The position numbers and the translations under genes were made by a program. Source: JBHJGU01 sp050331475 (GTDB taxonomy: Bacteria > Pseudomonadota > Alphaproteobacteria > Caulobacterales > Maricaulaceae). Taken from it: a DNA stretch of 43,830 bases. This document shows positions 1 to 7,519 of the stretch, piece by piece (position 1 is the first letter of the stretch; each line of letters starts with the position of its first letter). The notes under the pieces were generated by a model that did no database searches, was not told where the DNA came from, and saw only the letters and a program-made list of their open reading frames with translations. Location: contig JBHJGU010000108.1 of NCBI GenBank assembly GCA_050331475.1, forward strand, positions 1-43,830, written 5' to 3'.

Positions 1-1
1 C

Positions 2-133
2 AAAGCCTTCTACGAACGCCTCATCGCCAACGGAAAACCCAAAATGACCGCCCTCACAGCCGTCATGCGAAAGCTCATAACCCTCGCAAACGCCAAAATC
101 AGAGACGCTCAACTCGCCCAACAAACAGGGTAG
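2..133 (+). CDS. IS110-family transposase, C-terminal end (partial)
   Basis: An open frame enters from the left edge and stops with TAG at 131-133. Its 43 residues contain KAFYERLIANGKPKMTALTA and then VMRKLITLANA, which is the typical end of IS110/IS116/IS902 transposases (the Transposase_20 part, where a helix rich in K/R leads to the VMRKLL motif). The catalytic DEDD domain lies outside the window. IS110 elements lack long inverted repeats, so the end of the element cannot be placed; it should lie shortly after the stop, before prmA. Whether the intact gene is functional cannot be judged. Confidence 0.85.
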   Translation, partial: KAFYERLIANGKPKMTALTAVMRKLITLANAKIRDAQLAQQTG

Positions 134-246
134 ATGACGCCACGTCCTTAACCCGGCCGCAGAGCCGGCGCCGGCAGTCCCTCCGCCCTGATCGCAAGAC
201 GCGCAGGCTAGACAACGCTGGCGCCGCGCGCCTACATCCCGCAGCT

Positions 247-1118
<872 letters not shown>

Positions 1119-1122
<4 letters not shown>

Positions 1123-1295
1123 ATCGCGCGCAGGGCCCGACGGGCGCGACGGATGTCACGGGCGGGCAGCAAAGCGCGCGTCGCAGCCGGCGCGAGGTTC
1201 AGGGCGTTCAACCCACCTGCGGCGGGACGCTCAGACACGGCGGCGACGGATGCTTTGGCGATGGGAGGAACGGTTTGCAGTGTGGAGAGAGACAT
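1119..1295 (-). CDS. Small hypothetical protein (58 aa), doubtful
   Basis: A minus-strand frame convergent with prmA; its stop and the prmA stop share the TTAA-type sequence at 1119-1122. I place the start at the ATG whose complement is 1293-1295 (MSLSTLQTVPP...), preceded by GGAAAG about 10 bases upstream; a longer frame reaches 1343 but would begin in the promoter-like stretch. The product is alanine/arginine rich with a basic C-terminus (ARDIRRARRALRAI). No family recognised. It may be a real small protein, but composition bias in this GC-rich genome produces such frames easily. Confidence 0.35.
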
Positions 1296-1450
1296 GGCTT
1301 TAACTTTCCGACCAAGGCCCCTTGGGTGGGGCCAATTTTTCACTTGACAGATCGGGATTTGGTCAGTCGCGGCGCGTTTAGAAGCGCCAAACCGTCAACC
1401 CGGCTATGCGCAAATGGAGCCTTTGGCGCACCAACCCGATCGGCGCGAAC

Positions 1451-1657
1451 TTAAAACATCCGCAGCGCAAAGTGCGCACGGTTCCAATCGCGCACGGTTA
1501 GCCCGTGGTCGGGCCGCGCCGGGGTCAGATCGACCGCCGCCAGGCCGATGGCCGCGCGCGCAGCGGTGTCCGCGTCACAGGCTTGCTGGTTTGGGATATT
1601 CGGGTCCGCGGGCCGCCGTGCGCCCATGATTTGGGTCAAGCTTTGAAAGACCGACAT
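1451..1657 (-). CDS. Small hypothetical protein (68 aa), doubtful
   Basis: Minus-strand frame starting MSVFQSLTQIMG, with a reasonable ribosome binding site (TTGGAGAT about 7 bases before the ATG). It lies in the same direction as ORF 1119-1295 and divergently from the aminopeptidase gene, with about 170 bases between the two starts that would hold both promoters. No conserved motif recognised; it ends DWNRAHFALRMF. Soluble, no signal peptide or membrane segment. The RBS and the open intergenic region upstream are the only support. Confidence 0.4.
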   Translation of the reverse strand: MSVFQSLTQIMGARRPADPNIPNQQACDADTAARAAIGLAAVDLTPARPDHGLTVRDWNRAHFALRMF

Positions 1658-1825
1658 CGTTCTATCTCCAATGTCCTGATCTCATGTCAGGTCATAACGC
1701 GACGGATAATTATGCTGCATGTGCGAAATGAGAAGCGCCATCGCCTCAAGCCGGCCATGCGGATTTGACGATGCTCGATGGGCGCGCCACAGTCCGCGCG
1801 CCCGCCAGCTAGAAGGAAGATTGTT

Positions 1826-3637
1826 ATGAGCCTGCAGACCTTTGAGGTGCGCGGCGGCCCCGGTTTCGGACGCCGCAACGTTCCGCGCTTGCGCCAAACC
1901 TTGGCGAAGCGGGGTCTCGACGGACTGATCATTCCCCACGAGGACGAATATCAAAACGAATACGTGCCCCCCGCTTTGGATCGCTTGCTGTGGGCCACGG
2001 GCTTTACGGGATCGGCCGGCGCCGCGGTGGTGATGGCGGACCGCGCGGCGATGTTTGTGGACGGCCGCTATACCCTGCAAGTGCGCGCGCAGGTGGATAA
2101 CGATTTGTTCCAGTATGAGGACTTGGTCGAGCCGGGCTTAGCCGCTTGGTTAGCGGACAATCTGCGGGCGGGCGAACGGCTCGGCTATGATCCACGCTTG
2201 CATACGCCCGATGGGCTGGCCCGGCTAAACGCCTCCGCCGAGCGCGCGGGGGCGGTTTTGGTCCCCGTAGATCCCAATCCTATTGACACGGCCTGGAGCG
2301 ATCGGCCCAGCCTGTCGAAAACCCCCTTCACCGCCCATCCGGCGCAGTATGCGGGCGAAGACTCCGCATCGAAACGGGCTCGGCTTGCGGATGATCTCAC
2401 CCAGGCCAAGCACGCAGCGGCGGTGATCACCGCGCCGCCCTCCATCGCTTGGCTGTTGAACATTCGCGGCTCAGATGTGGCGTGCACTCCGCTCGCGCTC
2501 GGTTCGGCGATCCTCTACGCGGACGGCCGGGCGGTGTTTTACACGGACCTCGACAAGGTCGACGCGGACCTGCGCGCCCATCTGGGTCCTGATGTCAGCG
2601 TGCGCGCGGAAACCGAGTTCGGGGACGCGCTGGAGGCCCTGTCCGGCGCGGTCAGCCTGGACCCGCAGCTGTGCTCGGCCTGGGCGTTTGACCGGGTCGC
2701 GGCCGGGTCGGCGGAGATTGTCCGCGCGCCAGACCCATGCGCCCTACCCCGCGCGCGGAAAAACCCGGTCGAAGCGGAAGGCGCGCGCGAAGCCCATCGG
2801 CGCGACGGCGCGGCGCTGGCGGCGTTTCTCTACTGGCTCAGCCACGAAGCGCCTAAAGGCGGGCTCGACGAAATCCAGGTAGCGCTGAAACTGGAGGCCT
2901 GTCGGCAAGCGACCGGCGCGCTGCAAGACATCAGCTTTGAGAGCATTTCCGGCGCCGGGCCGAACGGCGCGATCGTCCATTACCGTGTGAATGCGGAAAC
3001 CAATCGCGCCCTGCAACCGGGCGGTCTGTTCCTGATCGACTCCGGCGCGCAATATCTCGACGGCACCACGGACGTCACCCGCACGCTCGCCATCGGCGAC
3101 CCCAGCGCGGAAATGCGTGAACGCTACACCTTGGTCCTGAAAGGGCATATCGCGTTGGCCTCGGTGCGCTTCCCCCCCGGCATTGGCGGGATCAATCTCG
3201 ACGCTTTGGCGCGCGCGCCGCTTTGGGCGGCGGGGTTCGATTATGACCACGGCACCGGGCACGGGGTGGGCAGCTATTTGGGCGTCCATGAGGGCCCTCA
3301 GCGGATCGCCAAACGCCAGTCCGACGTTGCGCTGGAGCCCGGCATGATCGTCTCCAACGAGCCAGGCTATTACAAATCGGGCGCTTACGGCATCCGGATC
3401 GAGAATTTGCAGATCGTCACTGAGGCTGAAGCGGTCCCCGGCGGCGAACGCGCCATGCTGGGCTTCGAAACGCTGACGCTTGCGCCGTTCGACCGGTCGC
3501 TCATTGACGCGGACGCGCTCAGCCCTGCCGAACGGGCCTGGGTGGACGCCTATCACGCCCGCGTGCTCGCCGAAGTCGGCCCCAGGGTCGACCCAGAGGT
3601 TCGCAAATGGCTGGAGACCGCGTGCGCGGCGCTCTAA
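1826..3637 (+). CDS. Xaa-Pro aminopeptidase (M24B family), three-domain type
   Basis: Metallopeptidase that removes an N-terminal residue preceding proline. I start it at the ATG at 1826 because AGAAGGAAG lies 6-8 bases upstream; an in-frame ATG at 1778 has no such site. The product is 603 residues, matching the long creatinase-like form with two N-terminal creatinase_N-type domains (about 1-300) before the pita-bread catalytic domain. The five metal ligands are visible: D405 and D416 in DSGAQYLDGTTDVTRT, H479 in HGTGHGVG, E512 in SNEPGYY and E548 in GFETLT. Cytoplasmic, no signal peptide. Monocistronic here; the accessory island begins downstream. Confidence 0.93.
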   Translation: MSLQTFEVRGGPGFGRRNVPRLRQTLAKRGLDGLIIPHEDEYQNEYVPPALDRLLWATGFTGSAGAAVVMADRAAMFVDGRYTLQVRAQVDNDLFQYEDLVEPGLAAWLADNLRAGERLGYDPRLHTPDGLARLNASAERAGAVLVPVDPNPIDTAWSDRPSLSKTPFTAHPAQYAGEDSASKRARLADDLTQAKHAAAVITAPPSIAWLLNIRGSDVACTPLALGSAILYADGRAVFYTDLDKVDADLRAHLGPDVSVRAETEFGDALEALSGAVSLDPQLCSAWAFDRVAAGSAEIVRAPDPCALPRARKNPVEAEGAREAHRRDGAALAAFLYWLSHEAPKGGLDEIQVALKLEACRQATGALQDISFESISGAGPNGAIVHYRVNAETNRALQPGGLFLIDSGAQYLDGTTDVTRTLAIGDPSAEMRERYTLVLKGHIALASVRFPPGIGGINLDALARAPLWAAGFDYDHGTGHGVGSYLGVHEGPQRIAKRQSDVALEPGMIVSNEPGYYKSGAYGIRIENLQIVTEAEAVPGGERAMLGFETLTLAPFDRSLIDADALSPAERAWVDAYHARVLAEVGPRVDPEVRKWLETACAAL

Positions 3638-3762
3638 CCGCCTCGCAAAACCGCGACCGCCTCAAGTCCTGATTGCAAAAAAGAGGCGAAATTGCGCATA
3701 TAACAAAGTGAAGGCTGGTGTCTCGATGCTTGTCAACGTGCTTTCATTTGTAAAACTCTAAT

Positions 3763-3777
3763 TTAATAAATCATTAA
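3763..3777. promoter_or_regulatory. CtrA-type box upstream of the zinc-ribbon gene
   Basis: TTAA-N7-TTAA (spacer TAAATCA), matching the full CtrA recognition sequence of Alphaproteobacteria, about 70 bases before the ATG at 3846. The stretch 3735-3790 is AT-rich compared with its surroundings, so chance occurrence is possible. It is the only sign of regulation in the gap 3638-3845, which otherwise shows no gene or terminator. Confidence 0.35.
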
Positions 3778-3845
3778 CCCAAATTGAATTAGCTCGATTG
3801 TGGGGACCGACTGGAAAGTCGGAGTTTGGGCCAATTAGGTGTCCT

Positions 3846-4169
3846 ATGGCGTTGCCTGCGTATAAGGAACGGACCGATGCGCCGCAGTCTTGTCGGAAGG
3901 TCAAACCGGTGAAGTGTGCGGCTTGCGGGGTCCCCTTAGTCGGCGGATCAACCTGCGCTGATGTGGACACATTGAGCTGCCCATGCTGCGCGATCTCGGC
4001 GACGCGGGCGGCGGTCGATCAAGAAGTCGCTGAGTACATCCAACATCGGTTCGCCGCCCGCTTACATGCCGACATTACGGCGGCGACGGCGAACAACGCA
4101 CATCTGACGGTCCACCTTGATCCCTTGCCCGTGCGCAGATTCCGTTTTGTGGTGGATCTGGAGGTTTAA
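3846..4169 (+). CDS. Small zinc-ribbon-like protein, unknown function
   Basis: 107 residues from the ATG at 3846 (TAGGTG upstream; an alternative in-frame start lies at 3798). It carries two Cys pairs, KCAACG and SCPCC, about 20 residues apart, suggesting a zinc ribbon or similar metal site, followed by an amphipathic region and a C-terminal LTVHLDPLPVRRFRFVVDLE. I do not recognise the family. Coding is supported by comparison with the second copy at 7294-7520: of 20 differences in the shared coding part, 10 fall at third positions and about nine codons differ silently. The stop TAA (4167-4169) overlaps the stop of the ligA fragment on the other strand. Confidence 0.6.
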   Translation: MALPAYKERTDAPQSCRKVKPVKCAACGVPLVGGSTCADVDTLSCPCCAISATRAAVDQEVAEYIQHRFAARLHADITAATANNAHLTVHLDPLPVRRFRFVVDLEV

Positions 4170-4212
4170 GCCCCACCACCCGAAATCAGCGCCAGCCACT
4201 GCGCTTCCGTCA
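3941..4212 (+). repeat. 272-bp direct repeat, copy 1
   Basis: Aligns without gaps to 7294-7565 with 21 mismatches (about 92% identity). It comprises the last 76 codons of the zinc-ribbon gene and, on the opposite strand, the last codons of a ligA copy ending TEAQWLALISGGGA followed by a stop. The homology begins sharply at CGGCGGATCA and ends at GCGCTTCCGTCA, after which an IS110 fragment begins. Confidence 0.95.
4166..4212 (-). pseudogene. ligA 3'-terminal fragment
   Basis: Fifteen codons of the extreme C-terminus of NAD-dependent DNA ligase, read on the minus strand as TEAQWLALISGGGA plus TAA. The rest of the gene is absent: immediately before it (higher coordinates) lies an IS110 fragment. 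The sequence matches the end of the BRCT domain of the full ligA at 7372-9651, except G for D, and here the normal stop codon is kept. Confidence 0.85.
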
Positions 4213-4403
4213 GCATCGTGCGGACCGGTCTTGCTGGCCTTCATCGCCCTGATGCTTTGATGGGCTTGGCGCACATCTATGCAGACGATGGCGACGCCCA
4301 GCTGCTTCAGACCAAGACGGATGGCGCCGCTCATCCGCCCCGTATCGATCTCGCCACGCTCGATGAACCCTACCTGCTCGAGACCCTCGGCGATCGTTTT
4401 CGG
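4213..4403 (-). pseudogene. IS110-family transposase fragment
   Basis: On the minus strand the frame reads RMSGAIRLGLKQLGVAIVCI, then DVRQAHQSIRAMKASKTGPH. This is the RuvC-like N-terminal part of an IS110 transposase, where VCIDxRxAH...KTDxxDA carries two of the acidic residues. The expected D of KTD is G. The fragment is cut on both sides: by the ligA repeat at 4212 and by the istB fragment near 4405. It cannot encode a working enzyme. It does not overlap in homology with the IS110 end at 2-133, so the two cannot be compared. Confidence 0.75.
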
Positions 4404-4407
4404 CTCG

Positions 4408-4680
4408 CTGCTGATCGTCGACGAGCTCGGCTTCGCGCCGTTGTCGAAAACCGGCGCGGAACTGCTCTTCGCGGTGTTCTCACAGCGCTAAGAAAGCGGA
4501 TCGACGATCGTCATCACCAATTTGCCGTTCGACGAATGGACTGAAGTGTTCGGATCGGAACGACTGAGCGGCGCGCTCCTTGATCGGCAAACACACCACG
4601 TTCATATCCTTGAACTCAATGGCGACAGCTACCGTCTCTCCGAGGCGAAGCGAAAGCGCTCTCCAGAACCAAAGAACTAG
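4408..4680 (+). pseudogene. istB-like helper ATPase of an IS21 element, C-terminal remnant with internal stop
   Basis: Reads LLIVDELGFAPLSKTGAELL then FAVFSQR, stop (TAA at 4489-4491), then ESGSTIVITNLPFDEWTEVF, GSERLSGALLDRQTHHVHIL and a final stop at 4678-4680. This is the Walker B and sensor part of the IS21 transposition helper. The internal stop replaces the usual tyrosine of SQRYE (TAC to TAA). Walker A, the N-terminus and istA are missing. IS21-type terminal repeats follow at 4781-4825. Confidence 0.9.
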
Positions 4681-4780
4681 ACCGCCAGCTCCAGTGCGGA
4701 ATGGACAAAAGGCGCGCTCTGCCTCGTGACGGTCAGCGCGCCGTTTGCGTCCTTCGGCACACTATGCCGCCGCCACGCAA

Positions 4781-4825
4781 GTAGCCCATTTTTGAACCGC
4801 TCCGTGGCCCAATTTTGCGCCGCCG
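4781..4825 (+). repeat. IS21-type terminal repeats (right end remnant)
   Basis: Two related units, GTAGCCCATTTTTGAACCGC (4781-4800) and GTGGCCCAATTTTGCGCCGC (4804-4823), sit 100 bases after the istB remnant in the same direction. IS21 elements characteristically carry several such terminal repeats where the transposase binds. Base composition changes abruptly to AT-rich right after them, which fits the end of the element. Confidence 0.55.
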
Positions 4826-4860
4826 TGGAAATCAGATCTTATATCTCAATTATTCAGTAA

Positions 4861-5594
4861 GGGGCTGTCCCAGATGTTCAGCGTTTTGAGTAGGGTTTGA
4901 GCCAGTCTCGCAGGGTCTTCAAGAGGGCGTTGGGCGGTCCGTAATTGAAGCGCCATTCGCATTCCTTGATGAACAGCAGGAAGTTTTGGCGGGGGATTCC
5001 ATTGTAGCGGCGCAGATGGCGTTTGGCCTGATTCCAGAAATTCTCGATGCCGTTGATATGGTTGTCTCGATCGGCGACGAGCTTGGAATGGTTAATCCGC
5101 ATATGGTGGAAATCGGTGATGTCGAGTTGGTCGTAGGCGCGGAAGCTATCGGTGTAGACGACGCTGTCGGGCTGAACTTTACAAGCGATTATAGGGATTA
5201 ACGTATCGGATCGCGTATCCTTCACCGGCAAGACGAACACGCGCCCGCCGCGCTTGAGAAGCCCGAAGACGGGGACCTTGCCAGCCGCGACCTTGCCAGC
5301 CGCGCCCCGACCGCGTTTCCCCTTCCGCACCCCGCCGAAATAACTTTCGTCGACCTCCACCTCGCCGGCCAGTTCGCCCGCTTCGATCGCCAAATTCTCG
5401 GGGATGACGACGCGCAGTCGGTGATAGAAGGTCGCCGCCGTGTCCTTGTTCACGCCGATCAGGGCGGCCGCTGTGCGAGCCGGCGTCCCCGCCACAAAGT
5501 GTTCGATAAGCCGATTGGTCCGATTATGCGTAAGCCTTGAATGCTTTAGCTGCATCCCACCATCCTAAATGTCTCAGACATCTGGGACAGCCCC
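4861..5594. mobile_element. Complete IS1595-family insertion sequence
   Basis: 734-bp element bounded by perfect 16-base inverted repeats: GGGGCTGTCCCAGATG at 4861-4876 and its complement at 5579-5594. It is flanked by an 8-base direct duplication, TTCAGTAA, at 4853-4860 and 5595-5602, the size known for this family. One transposase gene fills it. The intact ends, target duplication and open reading frame indicate a fairly recent insertion into the AT-rich segment that also carries the genes at 5618-6696. Confidence 0.95.
4878..5555 (-). CDS. IS1595-family transposase (IS1016-like, short form)
   Basis: 225-residue DDE-type transposase with an ISXO2-like catalytic domain. A short helical N-terminus (about 1-65) replaces the zinc ribbon seen in the ~300-residue IS1595 members. 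The motifs are VDESYFGG (first Asp near 89), YTDSFRAYD (second Asp near 155) and HINGIENFWNQAKRHLRRYN, which carries the final catalytic acidic/Asn-Glu region. A KGKRGRGAAGKVAAGKV repeat follows YFGG. The frame is intact and fills the space between the inverted repeats, starting 24 bases inside the right one. It is likely active. Confidence 0.93.
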   Translation of the reverse strand: MQLKHSRLTHNRTNRLIEHFVAGTPARTAAALIGVNKDTAATFYHRLRVVIPENLAIEAGELAGEVEVDESYFGGVRKGKRGRGAAGKVAAGKVPVFGLLKRGGRVFVLPVKDTRSDTLIPIIACKVQPDSVVYTDSFRAYDQLDITDFHHMRINHSKLVADRDNHINGIENFWNQAKRHLRRYNGIPRQNFLLFIKECEWRFNYGPPNALLKTLRDWLKPYSKR

Positions 5595-5617
5595 TTCAGT
5601 AAAACGGGAAACCGCAG

Positions 5618-6151
5618 TTACTCCATGGGACCAAGTGGTTCGTCATGATCAACATAGGCGCCAAACGCCTGTCGAAAAAAAGCCACACATTGAGTCAATT
5701 GAAGTTCACCGTTATTGTTCTTTTCTAAATATGGATCTAGCTCTAGAACAATATCAATATATTTAGTGTCACCGTTTCTCACGCCTTCAATATTGTCGAA
5801 GAGGATTCTCTTAGCAGCAACCTTCTGTGATCTATCATCGTACACGCTATCGGTCCATGGCATTCTGATGACGATGGAAGAGCAATCAGGCGCTTGCACG
5901 CCTGGAAGATCTGGCTTCAAATAGATTTCAAACATTCCACCATCGGAAAAACGATAGCCAATATCGGGGTCTATTGGCGCTTGATCGTTCGGCGTTAACA
6001 TTGAAGTTGTCAACGGCAATTGTAAGTGATGATATGTCCGGCCTTGGAAATTATTCTCGCGCACATCCGAAGACTGCGCATTAGAGCCAAGAGCTACAGT
6101 AAAAATCAATGCCGTCGTCAAAATCTGGAACAGATTTCGAAAAGCCTTCAT
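5618..6151 (-). CDS. Secreted protein of unknown function (177 aa)
   Basis: Begins with a Sec signal peptide (MKAFRNLFQILTTALIFTVA, probable cleavage after SNA), so the product should be periplasmic or secreted. The mature part has two cysteines (APDCSS and LTQCVA) that could form a disulfide; it is otherwise rich in beta-type sequence and acidic residues. I do not recognise the family. The start ATG at 6151 overlaps the TGA of the upstream gene as ATGA, so the two are translationally coupled; a start at 6157 is possible but less likely. Composition is markedly AT-rich with AAT, ATA and TTA codons, unlike the chromosome. A periplasmic partner or immunity role is inference only. Confidence 0.75.
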   Translation of the reverse strand: MKAFRNLFQILTTALIFTVALGSNAQSSDVRENNFQGRTYHHLQLPLTTSMLTPNDQAPIDPDIGYRFSDGGMFEIYLKPDLPGVQAPDCSSIVIRMPWTDSVYDDRSQKVAAKRILFDNIEGVRNGDTKYIDIVLELDPYLEKNNNGELQLTQCVAFFRQAFGAYVDHDEPLGPME

Positions 6152-6696
6152 TTGCACGACTCCCGAAATGTAATTGCACCTCCATTATAAGCAGCCCAGT
6201 CCGATTTGAGCTTCGACGGTGTTCCTTTACCTAGTGGCGTATTATAGTGCTTTTTCCAATAATCAGCGATTGACGTGGTGTCCCCAAATTTAGGTATACT
6301 TTCTTTAACTCGAAAATAATGAACCCTCGCGATCGCGGCAGCATAATTATCATTGTATTCTAGTTCAATAATTTTATTTGCATTAGTAGTTGTCATAATA
6401 GACTCTACTTCTTTAGCAAGTTTTAGTCTGTAAGCCAGGAAATTGGCCCAGATGTCGTCATGTGTTTTTGGTTCGATCTGGAAGAAGCTAAGCGCTGGTC
6501 CGCGTATCTGGCGGCGGTGTTTCAATCCTTGGCTTTCATGTAGGGCAGTCGCAATCAGCAACTGACTGGCCGCCTTCGAAAAGGGTATTGATGAAAGCGC
6601 GCAAAGAACGGGCTCAATCACAAGGGTTGTAAATTCTTGAGGCGTGAAGGTCTTCTGACATGCCAAATGCAAAGAAACTCCCAATTTATTCTCCAA
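6148..6696 (-). CDS. Lysozyme-like / phage-type muramidase-fold protein (182 aa)
   Basis: The core ATALHESQG (Glu at about 54) followed by GPALSFFQIEPKTHDDIW (66-83) resembles the lysozyme-like domain of phage-encoded proteins, where a catalytic Glu precedes a GPALGxFQxEPxTHDDIW motif. WKKHYNTPLGKGT and AAYNGG near the C-terminus are also typical of that group. There is no signal peptide, so the protein is made in the cytoplasm and would need lysis, a holin or a dedicated exporter to reach peptidoglycan. The start is a TTG at 6696 with GGAGA about 7 bases upstream. AT-rich composition shows transfer from elsewhere. It is followed directly by a signal-peptide protein. Catalytic activity is inferred, not shown. 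Confidence 0.65.
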   Translation of the reverse strand: MENKLGVSLHLACQKTFTPQEFTTLVIEPVLCALSSIPFSKAASQLLIATALHESQGLKHRRQIRGPALSFFQIEPKTHDDIWANFLAYRLKLAKEVESIMTTTNANKIIELEYNDNYAAAIARVHYFRVKESIPKFGDTTSIADYWKKHYNTPLGKGTPSKLKSDWAAYNGGAITFRESCK

Positions 6697-6849
6697 TTTT
6701 TCTCCGCATTCGGGCGCACATCACGTCGCTTTATCATATTTACATCAATGACATAAAATTCTTATGCGATCAATAGTGTCCCCGATAGATTCGATCAGTG
6801 TCTTCAAGGCAAATTCCTCATTTCCCAGCATAGGATGAAGTTTAGCGGC

Positions 6850-6965
6850 CATTGAGGCGCTTGTGAAGCGGATCGGACGGCAGAACCTGTCCGTGATCGC
6901 GTGGATTTTGGTCGTTCGGCCGCCCCGTGAGCGGCCGATGTCTTGCGACTTCTCGTCCCTTTTCC
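6850..6965 (-). pseudogene. IS5-family transposase fragment
   Basis: On the minus strand the frame reads KSQDIGRSRGGRTTKIHAIT and DRFCRPIRF, the segment before the second catalytic Asp region of IS5-type (DDE_Tnp_1) transposases. It is fused out of nowhere to an IS481 fragment at about 6970, and beyond 6850 the frame runs into unrelated sequence that stops at 6745. It is a decayed remnant with no functional gene. Confidence 0.7.
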
Positions 6966-6969
6966 ACCC

Positions 6970-7210
6970 GCTGTCGAGCGGTGCGCGCGAACGGCGGAAC
7001 GGTCGATAGGGTCTGGCTCGGCGGACGTCTCGCATCGGCCAGCGCCGCGCGCCCGCCCTCACGATGCCGGCGCAGCCATTTCCAGACCGTGCGCCTGGAC
7101 ACGCCAAACTCCGCGGCGATCTGCGCCACCGGGCGTCCCGCGGCGTGGCGGGCAACCATCAGCGCTCGACTATGCTCAGTGGTGCGGGCATTCTGATGCG
7201 GGTTGTTCAT
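6970..7210 (-). pseudogene. IS481-family transposase, N-terminal fragment
   Basis: Starts with MNNPHQNARTTEHSRALMVA (ATG complement 7208-7210), then the helix-turn-helix AAEFGVSRRTVWKWLRRHRE and DARRPPSQTLSTVPP. This is the leucine-zipper/HTH start of IS481 transposases. The DDE catalytic domain is missing; sequence switches to an IS5 fragment at about 6970. The likely terminal end of the element, TGTGAAAT on the minus strand, is at 7280-7287, seven bases from the start of repeat copy 2. Confidence 0.75.
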
Positions 7211-7279
7211 CCGTCTCGGTCCTCGGCTGGAGTTTGGGGATTGCAGCCTAAACCCGAACCGGGTGAACAACCTTCCGAG

Positions 7280-7287
7280 ATTTCACA
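7280..7287 (-). repeat. Probable IS481 terminal end
   Basis: Minus-strand TGTGAAAT, followed by CTCGGAAGGTTGTTCACC, begins about 77 bases before the transposase start, the normal spacing for an IS481 left end. The opposite end is lost, so no target duplication can be checked. Confidence 0.4.
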
Positions 7288-7293
7288 CCTATA

Positions 7294-7519
7294 CGGCGGA
7301 TCAACCTGCGCCGATGTCGACACACTGAGCTGCCCATGCTGCGCGATCTCGGCAACGCGGGCGACGGTCGATCAAGAGGTCGCGGACTTCATCCGGCACC
7401 GGTTCGCCGCCCGCTTACATGCCGACATTACGGCGAAGACGGCGAACAACGCACATCTGACGGTCCACCTGGATCCCTTGCCCGTGCGCAGCTTCGGTTT
7501 TATGGTGGATCTGGAGGCT
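7294..7519 (+). pseudogene. Zinc-ribbon gene, second copy, 5'-truncated and without its stop
   Basis: Reads GGSTCADVDTLSCPCCAISA and on to FGFMVDLEAKAPP. The N-terminal Cys pair (KCAACG) and start are missing, replaced by the IS481 end at 7287. The stop codon at the expected position (7520-7522) is AAA, so the frame runs on into antisense of ligA until 7633. It is unlikely to make a folded product. Confidence 0.65.

Noticed and set aside
2744..3556. 270-codon minus-strand frame
   Set aside because: Antisense to the aminopeptidase catalytic domain, no motif, no ribosome binding site.
3638..3845. A tRNA or small RNA gene in the gap before the zinc-ribbon gene
   Set aside because: GACTGGAAAGTCGG-type short stems occur near 3808-3823, but no cloverleaf, terminator or known RNA motif could be built.
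4218..4544. 108-codon plus-strand frame
   Set aside because: It reads across the IS110 fragment (antisense) and istB remnant in the wrong frame, so it is a chimera of relics.
6745..7155. 136-codon minus-strand frame as an intact transposase
   Set aside because: Only residues in the middle match IS5; the beginning is IS481 read out of frame and the end is unrelated.
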